DNA of 64,000 bases from Lycium barbarum. Its lineage: Eukaryota; Streptophyta; Magnoliopsida; Solanales; Solanaceae. Location: NCBI RefSeq assembly GCF_019175385.1, contig NC_083346.1, positions 84,086,543-84,150,542 of the forward strand. Reading direction: 5' to 3'. This document shows, piece after piece, positions 55,893-64,000 of this stretch. The notes beneath the pieces were generated by a model, which was not told where the DNA came from, did not search any database, and saw only the letters and a list, made by a program, of their open reading frames with translations. Both the position numbers and the translations under genes were made by a program. Position 1 is the first letter of the stretch. Each line of letters starts with the position of its first letter.

Positions 55893-56036
55893 GGTAGCCT
55901 TGCTGGCTTGCATATGGTATCGATATGTAGTGGCAGCCTTGTTGGTTTGCGTAGTATATTGACATGTAGTGGCAGCCTTGTCGGCTTGCGTATTATAGTG
56001 ATATATAGTGGCAGCCTTGTCGGCTTGTGTATTTTA
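55893..56036 (+). repeat. Four tandem GGCAGCCTTGTCGGCTTGC units
   Basis: Units of about 35-41 bp, each able to form a small AGCC/GGCT hairpin. X has two such units, and E1 has about three in each LTR, on the opposite strand. Confidence 0.75.
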
Positions 56037-56221
56037 TTACGTTGTGATTGGTTGTGACTCCTCAGGAGATAGATTATCATGATATGTGACATTGTGAACT
56101 TTTGGATCTTTGTCAATTCCCATATTGTCTATAGTGTCAGCCTGACTATGTCTAACAGGTACGTATACGAGTGTCTAGCTCGGGCACTAGTCATGGCCCC
56201 GGGGCTGGGTCGTGACAGAAG

Positions 56222-56235
56222 TGGTATCAGAGCAG
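56222..56235 (+). other. F primer-binding site (initiator tRNA-Met)
   Basis: TGGTATCAGAGCAG, perfect, four bases after the LTR. Confidence 0.97.
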
Positions 56236-56274
56236 TTCATCCTCGGAGTGTCTACAGACCGTGTCTAGTAGAGT

Positions 56275-56314
56275 CTTGTTTATCGGTGTGTTGTGCACCA
56301 CATCTATAAACAAG
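56275..56314 (+). promoter_or_regulatory. Leader hairpin with GTGCAC loop (F)
   Basis: CTTGTTTAT (56275-56283) pairs with ATAAACAAG (56306-56314), TGTG with CACA, loop TTGTGCAC with the self-complementary hexamer at 56293-56298. Confidence 0.58.
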
Positions 56315-56417
56315 AAGCTACAGGACATTTAGGATGTTGTATTTCTTTCCTACTCTAGATTATGCGATAGAGCTATATTATCAGGATAATCCCTCCCTAA
56401 CCGATAATTATGTTTAT

Positions 56418-56419
56418 AG
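56418..56419 (+). promoter_or_regulatory. Candidate 3' splice acceptor before F gag
   Basis: TTATGTTTATAG|CTATG: AG two bases before the ATG at 56422, 197 nt after the PBS start. Confidence 0.5.
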
Positions 56420-56421
56420 CT

Positions 56422-57838
56422 ATGCCTCCAAAGAAAGCGACAGCTGCCCATAAGGTCAAATCAGTAGCGGGGGATACTAGCCAGATTCGGAGAGTTACTG
56501 GGGCCCGTGCCCAACTTATACCTGAGATTGTGTTCCAGTCGGCGAGTTCTGCTACACCGCCACTTCCAGAGGAACCTAGGGCAGCGGCAGCTCCAGATCA
56601 GGGGGCGGCTCCACCGCCAGCTCCCGAGGTTCCAGTACTCGAGCCTCCAGCTCTTCAGCCAGGGGTGGAGGATAGAGCCATGAGAGATGTAGTTCAGTTG
56701 CTGACCAGATTAGTGGCAGGACAGGCTCGCAGGCATGGACTAGGGGTTGACCATGCTGATAGACATGATAGTTTGAGAGCCCGCGACTTCTTAAGTTGTA
56801 ACCCTCCAGAGTTTTTCGGGTCAAAGCCCGAGAATGATCCGCAGGAGTTTATTCGGCAGATGCACTGTACGTTGAGGATAATTAAGGCTTCTGAGACTAA
56901 GTCTGTTGAGTTTGCTTCGTATCGGTTGCATGATATAGCTATTAATTGGTATGGATCGTGGGAGTTATCTAGGGGCGAGAGTGCTCCTCCAGCAGTATGG
57001 AATGATTTTACGGAGGCCTTTCTTGGCCACTTCTTTCCCCCAGAGATGCGGCGAGCTAGAGTTGATATGTTTCTAAAATTGAAGCAGAGGGGCAGGAGTG
57101 TTCGAGAGTATAGCCTTGAGTTTGACCCGTTGGCTAGATATGCGTCTACTATTATGGCGGATATAGCAGATAGAGTGCATTGCTTTGTGAGGGGATTTGA
57201 TCGTTACTTGATTGATGGCTGTATGACAGTGGCTCTTCAGCCAGGTATGGATATTGCTCGGATACAGGCATATGCACAGGGGGTAGAGGATCGACACAGG
57301 GGACGTCAGCCAGATTGAGATTATGACAGGGGTCAGCATAAGAGGGCTAGATCAGCTGGTTATCCGGGTGAGTTTCGAGGCAGACAGCCTCAGCAGCATA
57401 TCAGATTTCCTTCCCAGCCAGCACAGAGTGCACCCCCATAGTTTACAGGTAGAAGATTTGATAGCACAAGGTATTCAGGAGCCGGTCAGAGCTCCAAGGC
57501 TTCGGGTTCGCAGATGAACAGAGGTTTGAGTCAGTCGAGGCCACCTTTGCCTCGGTGTTCTCGGTGTGGTAGGCCCTATTCTGGGGAATATCGTCTTGCT
57601 ACATGTGCTTGTTTTTCTTGCGGCCGTCAAGGCCATATTATGAGAGAGTGTCCGTATAGGGGCGGTTCAGGTGGTATGGCTCAGCCTACTGGGTCGGTTG
57701 CTGGTTCATCTTCTTCTGTAGCTATGCGCCCTATGGGGCAGGGTGTTCAGACACCAACAGGTCGGGGTAGTGGTCGTGGCGGAGCTTCCAGTTCTAGCGG
57801 TCCTTCGAACCGCATATATGTTTTGGCCTGTAGACAGG
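56422..57838 (+). pseudogene. F gag, two stops, split by S2
   Basis: The start is ATG 56422 (MPPKKATAAHK) after the acceptor. Domains: basic N-terminus; Pro/Ala linker; retrotransposon-gag domain (about residues 115-290, with NPPEFFGSKPEND, NWYGSW and MDIARIQAYAQG segments); Arg/Gln-rich linker; Cys cluster CSRCGRPYSGEY, in which the last Cys is Tyr; and knuckle CFSCGRQGHIMREC (about 57613-57654). Stops at 57316 and 57439 are both consistent with C-to-T change. Near the gag-protease join (57838) solo LTR S2 is inserted; protease follows at 61008. It is most like B's Gag, so B's missing Pol could have come from F-like elements; that is inference. Confidence 0.88.
57834..57838. repeat. Left target-site duplication of S2 (ACAGG)
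   Basis: ACAGG is repeated at 61008-61012. Joining the flanks restores the continuous gag-protease linker order seen in C. Confidence 0.94.
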
Positions 57839-60539
57839 TGTCACACCCTAATCTCCCTAGGGTGTAATGGGCACCCGACCCCATATCCGTAGTCGAGCGA
57901 ACCCACAGACTCTTATCGCACACATAATATCTTCGGTCTCTGAAATTAAATAAAAGCAAAATGCATAGTAAGCTTTCAAAATCTTTCTACTATCGTTCTC
58001 AAATCAAACCAGATATGTAATCTTATGGAATCCATAACATAATACATAAAGGCACATCGGCTGATGGAGCCGCTTACAAAACTGACATCTTATACCAACG
58101 ACTCTGTCTGCAAAGTCTCTAACTTCAATCAGAAATCATAACATACAAACTCCGACTCGGCAATACTCTAGAAGGAAGTGGAGCTCGCCAATCCCGCTGG
58201 AACATCTTCTGGTAATGTCCTTTACTCGTCTGGGTGTACCTGCGTGGCATGAAACGCAGCCCCCGAAGAAAGAGGGGTCAGTACGGAAAATGTACTGAGC
58301 ATGTAAGGCATGGAATACAGAAAAGGAGATCATAACTGAAACAGCGATTTACCAGAATCAAGTATGACCCTTTTAAACATCAAAGCACTTGCCTTTTTAA
58401 ATGAAAATCAAGTATGTCATCGTAAATTATACATGAAAATCATGTATACCTTCATCGTATAACACATATCATATAACGTGCCCCGACCCTCTAGTGAGGG
58501 ACGCGGTGAATAAACTCATACATGCCATCACCATATATCCTATATGCATATAACGTGCCCCGGCCCTCCATTGAGGGACGCAGTGAATGAGATCATATAT
58601 GCCAATGCCATGTATCATATATGCATGTAACGTGCCCCGGCCCTCCATTGAGGGATGCGGTAAATGAAATCATGTATGTCATCATCATGTATCATATTTG
58701 CATGTAACGTGCCCCGACCCTCTTTTTCGGGATGCGGTGAACAGAGTCATCATATGCCATCCTGGCCACCACCCCGTCATCATATCATAATGTCATCATA
58801 TCATATATAACATGCCCCGGCCCGCAAGTGAGAGGGACGCGGTGAACAATGCAAAGAAGTACGCACGAGAACATACCCTGGCCCGGGACGCAGTGGAGGA
58901 CATACTGAGACTTGCACGAACGGAGTAGTGCGAAACCATATGCACATAAGTCAAGACTCGACAGACCAGTATACTTACCGACATATGAAGGCTCAGAAAC
59001 CAATTTCGTGTCAATTCGACTTAGTATAAGAAAGTTATGAGCGTTTGAAGTACAAAACCTTCTACGAACATTTCAGAAGCTATTTTTGGAAAATCGAAGC
59101 AACAATCATATCAAGTACCTTTCGGATATCGTATGGACCAAATCAAATATAGCTTTTGGAACCATATGTACGTATCAAAATATATCAAAGACTCAATAGA
59201 ATAATCAAACATGCTATCATTTGAAAATCAAAACTTTAGTCATATCAATTATCTTTCGAATGCCATTCGGATACATATCAGACAGAACCTCGGACATCAT
59301 ATATATGCATCAAAACCATATGAAATAGCTAATAGAATTCTTTTGAAAACATATCAAAAGTGCATGAGAATCATAAACAGACTCGGAATCCAAGAATAGA
59401 GTAACCCCGAGGTGCATATCATACCTTATTTGGCTCTAAGACATGCCAAAAGAAAGAAAGAAAGGGTAAGCCTTACATACCTGCTCCACGTCCTATTAGC
59501 TATGCGTATTTATCCAAGCTTGCTAGTCTACATTCAAAAAGAATCCATACAATCATTAGATTCGTCATCATACACTTGCTTTAGTTCTTCAAATGAATTC
59601 ATTCATAATCTGCTGAAATTTCGGCAGCATTTCCCCTGTAAATACACCATCCCCGAGAATCTAACTCGACCAAATTATCAACAACAATCCGAGAATTTAA
59701 CTCGGCCAAATTATCAGCAACAATACCAACCACCATACTAACAACTTTGACAACCAATCCAAAATATATTCTAACATGGTTCAAGAACTTTCAAACAATT
59801 CACATAATGTTCAAACAACCCAACCAACATACCACTTCCCCCGAAACCTTTCAAATTCAACAAGAACAATAGCGACACATTTCCTTCTTTCAAGTTCAGG
59901 AATTATACCTACTACCCGAATCCTTTTCAACTCAACATAACCAACAACAACACATTCTTTCCTTCCAAATTCATGAACTATAATAATAGTCTATGCATTA
60001 ACAACTTCATTCTCATAATTACAAGAAACTATACTAATGTCAAATTAACTTCTTCAACACTCCCAAAACAATTACAACTTCATTTCAAGCCATCCAATCT
60101 CCATTTTTATTATGGAATCCACATCTATAACAATCAAAATACTAAATAAAATCAATTCATCATATCTTCACAATACCACCCCTATTCGGCCATCACCCTA
60201 CACATACATATTTCATGAATTTCATCCATTCCACATACTCCAAAATACATAAATCATTCATAACACATGTAAAAGAGGGTTGAACACATACCTTTCTCCC
60301 ACTCATCTTCTTTCTCGGCTAGGATTGAAATTGTACAAATGAATGTTTTGCTTGCTTCAACAACCTCTCCATGTTAAAGAGGACCTTCCAATTAGTTGAA
60401 TTCCTAGAAGAAATAATTTTTTTGTGATGAATTTCCATGGAACAAGATTTGGCCATGGTTGGCCGAATGCTATCCCTTTTTTTTCTTCTAAGTTTCTTAA
60501 GTTGTGGGGAGATGAAAATATATGGATTTCTCTACAGTT

Positions 60540-60613
<74 letters not shown>

Positions 60614-61007
60614 CCTTCCAATATCAAGTAGACACATGGCCCTCTTCTCATTTTTTCTTGAAACTTCTTAAAAATAAACAAAGAAGACTAATTGTCTTCT
60701 TATGCAAGCTTTGGTCTATTTACATAATTTAGTTCCATTAAATAAAAATGTGGACACACTCCATCACATGCCACACGGCCATAGTAACTTCATCACCATT
60801 TTCTTTTTAAATTCCCATTTTTCCCCTAGCCTTCCACAATATTTTCATGAACCACTTTGTGAATTTCCCTTTTTACCCTTAGCCTTTCTCAATATTTCCA
60901 TACTAATAAACAACTTGTTCCTTAAAATAATTTTGGAAAATAGTCTCGTCCTTAACTTCTCGAAATTATCTCGAATTATCTGAACGCACAAAATACGAGC
61001 TATAACA
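57839..61007 (-). mobile_element. S2: solo LTR, 3.17 kb
   Basis: Plus strand TGTCACACCC to GAGCTATAACA, perfect 5-bp duplications, no PBS, PPT or coding domain. Same family as S1 (3,182 bp). It holds stem-loop 58278-58298, four or five CGTGCCCCGGCCC...GGGACGCGGTGA subrepeats at 58478-58890, a donor at 60290-60291 and a long TA run at 60544-60610 in the TATA position. Minus orientation, opposite to F. Confidence 0.93.
60544..60610. repeat. (AT)n microsatellite in S2
   Basis: A 67-bp TA run at the TATA-box position of this LTR family; S1 has only about 16 bp there (11172-11188). Confidence 0.95.
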
Positions 61008-62045
61008 ACAGGATCAGGAGGCGTCACCAAATGTGGTTATAGGTATATTATCGATTTTCTCTCGGGACGTATATGCTTTGATAGATCCAGGCTCCACCTT
61101 ATCGTATATCTCCCCCTTTGTTGCTAGTAGAATCGGGTAAAACGTGAATTGATAGAACCATTTGAGGTAGCTACACCGGTAGGTGATTCTGTTATAGCAA
61201 ATCAAGTATTTAGAGATTGTTCGGTTATTATATATAGTCATTACACCAAGGAAGATATGATAGAGTTAGATATGACTGAGTTTGATGTTATTATGGGTAT
61301 GGGTTGGCCAACTTCTTGTTATGCTAACGTTGACTGTAGGGAAACGATAGTTCAATTTCAGTTCCTAGGAGAGCCAATTATAGAGTGGATAGGAAATACA
61401 ACATCGCCGAGGGGAAAGTTTATTTCATACCTCAAGGCAAGGAAGATGGTTAGAAAGGGTTATATTTATCATTTGGTTCGGGTGCATGACCTGAAAGCAG
61501 AGGTGCTGACTCTTCAGTCAGTGCCGATAGTCAACGAATTCCCAGATGTATTCCCAGATGAACTTCCAGGTCTTCTTCCTGAGCGGGAGATAGAGGTTAC
61601 TATAGATGTGTTGCCAGATACTCAGCCCATATCTATTCTTCCTTATAGAATGGCACCTGCAGAACTGAAAGAGTTGAAGGAGGAACTGAGAGACTTGTTA
61701 GAAAATGGCTTCATCAGGCCCAGCACATCACCTTGGGGAGCACCGGTATTATTTGTGAGAAAGAAAGATGGGTCACTGCGGATGTGTATCGATTATAGGC
61801 GGCTGAATAAAGTGACGATAAAGAATAGATATCCCCTCCCCAAAATTGATGATCTATTTGACCAGTTGCAGGGTGCTAAGTGTTTCTCGAAGATAGATTT
61901 GCGGTCAGGCTATCACCAGGTGAGGGTAAAAGAGGCAGATATTCTGAAGACTGCATTCAGGACCCGATATCGACATTATGAGTTTAGAGTGATGTCTTTT
62001 GTGCTGACTAATGCTCCAGCAATATTTATGGATCTAATGAACTGA
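61008..62045 (+). pseudogene. F protease and N-terminal RT
   Basis: Protease: active-site segment LIDPGSTLSY (61078-61107), then FDVIMGMGW (about 61281-61307); a frame shift near 61140 separates them. The linker [13 protein letters not shown] (about 61540) leads to RT, with PYRMAPAE near 61642, [10 protein letters not shown] near 61715, CIDYRRLNK near 61785, [10 protein letters not shown] near 61825 and [12 protein letters not shown] near 61885. The frame is open from 61149 to a stop at 62043-62045, directly before the RT catalytic region. RT copies the element RNA into DNA. Domain order and motifs make the call secure; breaks make it inactive. Confidence 0.9.
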
Positions 62046-63005
62046 GTATTCAAGCCGTTCCTAGATATGTTTGTCATTGTATTTATCGATGATATTCTGG
62101 TCTATTCACGATCGGAAGAGGAGCATGCAGATCATTTGAAGACGGTACTTAGAGTGCTCCAGCACCAGAAGTTGTATGCTAAGTTTTCTAAATGTGAGTT
62201 CTGGTTGACTTCAGTAGCATTCTTGAGGCATATTATTAGAGCTGATGGCATTCGGGTAGATACACAGAAGATTGAGGCGGTAAAGACATGGCCTAGACCT
62301 ACGACACCTACTAAGGTACGTAGTTTTCTGGGGCTAGCAGGATATTACAGGAGGTTCGTAGAGAAATTTGTCTCGATTTCAACGCCTTTAACAAGGCTAA
62401 CACAGAAGGCAGCTAAGTTCCAGTGGACTGATGCATGTGAGCAAAGTTTCCAATTACTGAAGGATAAGTTGACTACGGCTCCGGTTCTAACACTTCTTGA
62501 GGGACCAGATGGCTATGTTATTTATTGTGATGCCTCAGGCATTGGACTAGGTTGTGTATTGATGCAGCATGGCAAGGTTATAGCTTATGCCTCCCGGCAG
62601 CTCAGAAAGCACGAAAGGAATTATCCTACTCATGATCTGGAGTTAGCAGCAGTAATTCATGCTTTGAAAATATGGAGACACTATCTATATGGCATGCATG
62701 TTGACATTTATACGGATCATAAGAGTCTCCAGTATATCTTTAAGAAGAAGGAGCTGAATTTACGGCCGAGAAGGTGGCTAGAATTACTAAAGGACTATGA
62801 TGTTGATATCCTATACCACCCAGGGAAAGCAAACGTTGTAGCAGATGCACTTAGCCGTAAATCTATGGGTAGCTTGACAGATGTACAACCAGAACGAAAG
62901 GAGATAGTCCGTGAGATTTGCAAGTTAGCTAATCTTAGAGTCCATTTGGCTGATTCTAATGAGGGCGGAGTTCTGTTCGAGAAGTTGCTGAATCCTCTAT
63001 CATAG
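62046..63005 (+). pseudogene. F C-terminal RT and RNase H
   Basis: Opens with the RT catalytic FIDDILVYS (62082 onward), then the KCEFW and [11 protein letters not shown] thumb/connection segments (about 62190-62355). RNase H: CDASG near 62526, catalytic Glu in DLEL near 62635, TDHKS near 62712, DALSR near 62844. The frame then shifts near 62975, causing the stop at 63003-63005. RNase H removes RNA from the hybrid and makes the PPT primer. The motifs themselves are intact. Confidence 0.9.
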
Positions 63006-64000
63006 AAGGGGTAAAGAGACACCAGTACGACGACCCTGTTCTGGTACATTATAGAGATGCAGCTCTTCAAAAGGAGAAGACCCCATTAGAGATTGCACCT
63101 GACGGAGTACTACGATACAGAGGTAGATTATGTGTACCTGAGGTTGCAGGGCTACATCAACAGGTTATGGGAGAGGCACACTATGCCTGTTATTCTGTTC
63201 CTCCAGGGTCAACGAAGATGTATCATGACCTCAGATGTTTATATTGGTGGGATGGCATGAAAAAGGATATAGCGGAGTTTGTCGCTCAGTGCCCGAATTG
63301 TCAGCAGGTTAAGGTCGAGCATCAGAAGCCTGGTGGATTATTACAGGAGATAGAGATCCCGACTTAGAAATGGGTGGTAATTAATACGGACTTCATTACA
63401 GGTTTACCTCGCACTCCGCAAAAATATGACTCTATATGGGTTATCGTGGATACACTGACAAAATCAGCCCATTTTCTTCCAGTCAGGACTACTTATTCAG
63501 CTGAGGACTATGCGAGGTTATACCTCAAGGAGAGAGTGAGACTTCACGGGGTTCCCACAGCTATTATCTCCGACAGAGGAGCTCAGTTTATAGCTAATTT
63601 CTGAAGATCATTCCAGGAGGGATTAGGGACACAGGTGAGTCTTAGCACAACATTCCACCCTCAGACTGACAGACAGGCCGAGCGCACTATTCAAACGCTA
63701 CAAGATATGTTATGGGCCTGTATTATTGATTTCAGAGGTAGCTGGGACGATCATTTGCCACTTATCGAGTTTGCTTATCATAATAGCTTCCATTCTAGTA
63801 TCGAGATGGCACCGTATGAGGCCTTGTACGGGAGGAAGTACAGGTCACCTATTGGTGTGTTTGATGTTGGTGAGACTAAATTAATAGGCCCAGACATGAT
63901 TCAGCAAGCTGTTGATAAAGTGAAGCTTATTCAGGAGAGATTATTGGCAGCCCAGAGTCGATAGAAGTCATATGCAGATAATCGACGTCGACACTTAGAG
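63006..64000 (+). pseudogene. F integrase (partial, runs off window)
   Basis: HHCC zinc finger about 63173-63310, with CPNCQQVK present, but the second expected His of the HPGS segment is Pro (SVPPGS) while Y keeps it. The catalytic core has Asp in TDFITGLP (63388), Asp in SDRGAQF (63571) and Glu in AERTIQ (about 63677). Breaks: TAG 63365, TGA 63602, TAG 63962. The SH3-like and chromodomain-like tail and 3' LTR are outside the window. Integrase inserts the DNA copy; this copy cannot. Confidence 0.9.

Larger units (their letters stand above)
53644..56217 (+). repeat. F 5' LTR
   Basis: 2,574 bp, TGTTATACCCCG to GCTGGGTCGTGACA. It has a TATATATAA box near 53982, a donor TTAAG|GTAAGA with GT at 54255-54256, CCGAGTCC subrepeats at 55245-55420, stem-loop 55554-55574 (one mismatch) and a long G-run at 55586-55614. 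Four tandem AGCC-TTGTC-GGCT-type hairpins lie at 55893-56036. Confidence 0.92.
53644..64000 (+). mobile_element. F: Tekay-like gag-pol element, runs off window
   Basis: Order: 5' LTR 53644-56217, PBS, gag, solo LTR S2 (57839-61007), protease, RT, RNase H, integrase to the window edge. All domains are collinear and recognisable, but there are at least six in-frame stops and two frame shifts. It is inserted in the gag of G. It is the most complete coding element here, about 7.2 kb without S2 up to the edge. Confidence 0.92.

Noticed and set aside
61008..64000. An endogenous pararetrovirus or retrovirus instead of a retrotransposon
   Set aside because: LTRs, initiator-Met PBS, integrase and chromodomain-like tails are typical of Ty3/gypsy chromoviruses; no movement, coat or envelope protein is visible.

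Overview
This 64 kb window is plant nuclear DNA made almost entirely of nested LTR retrotransposons. I found no host gene, tRNA gene, functional rRNA gene or CRISPR array. Most elements look like Ty3/gypsy chromoviruses of the Tekay/Del type: very long LTRs (about 2.4-3.2 kb) that start TGTTA and end GTGACA, a primer-binding site TGGTATCAGAGC for initiator tRNA-Met, Gag starting MPPK with a CCHC knuckle, a retropepsin-RT-RNase H-integrase Pol, and a degenerate chromodomain-like tail on integrase. The sequence style and a Mutator-like repeat with GGGAAAAGG ends suggest an asterid, perhaps Solanaceae. That placement is inference.

Layout. (1) 1-14480 is a minus-strand element, E0, with protease at 1-443 and gag at 13671-14480. 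It is split by E1 (449-13665, TSD TAATA), a minus-strand LARD-like element with 2.8 kb LTRs and a 4.4 kb non-coding interior. E1's 5' LTR carries a 3.18 kb solo LTR, S1 (8406-11587, TSD GTAAA). (2) 14481-15341 is a scar: an S-type LTR tip fused to a plus-strand integrase tail. (3) 15342-50263 is a second minus-strand LARD-like element, A. Its 3' LTR is cut into three pieces by C (16503-32430, plus, TSD GAAAG/AAAAG) and B (32592-42100, minus, TSD CATTT). Its interior carries a 1,003 bp fold-back Mutator-like element (45403-46405, 9-bp TSD). (4) C is a mosaic: its gag-protease and integrase tail flank the fused remains of two further elements, X and Y. (5) B is a young gag-only element with nearly identical LTRs and an intact Gag, plus a 41-bp minisatellite and a 5S-rRNA-like stretch. 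(6) 50264-53643 holds a minus-strand LTR and the start of a plus-strand element, G. (7) 53644-64000 is F, a plus-strand gag-pol element inserted in G's gag. It carries a 3.17 kb solo LTR, S2 (57839-61007, TSD ACAGG), and runs off the window.

How the parts work together. Reading frames are mostly broken; only B's gag is open. LARD-like E1 and A and gag-only B would need Pol from relatives, and all share the same PBS and leader. Comparing copies shows three leader features that coding calls would miss: a consensus 5' splice donor about 245-275 nt after the TATA box inside every LTR that keeps the region; an AG acceptor 197-203 nt after the PBS, 2-4 nt before the gag ATG; and a hairpin after the PBS whose loop carries GCGCGC or GTGCAC, as in retroviral dimer-initiation loops. 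Conserved LTR hairpins with compensatory changes add to this. These are sequence observations; function is inferred.
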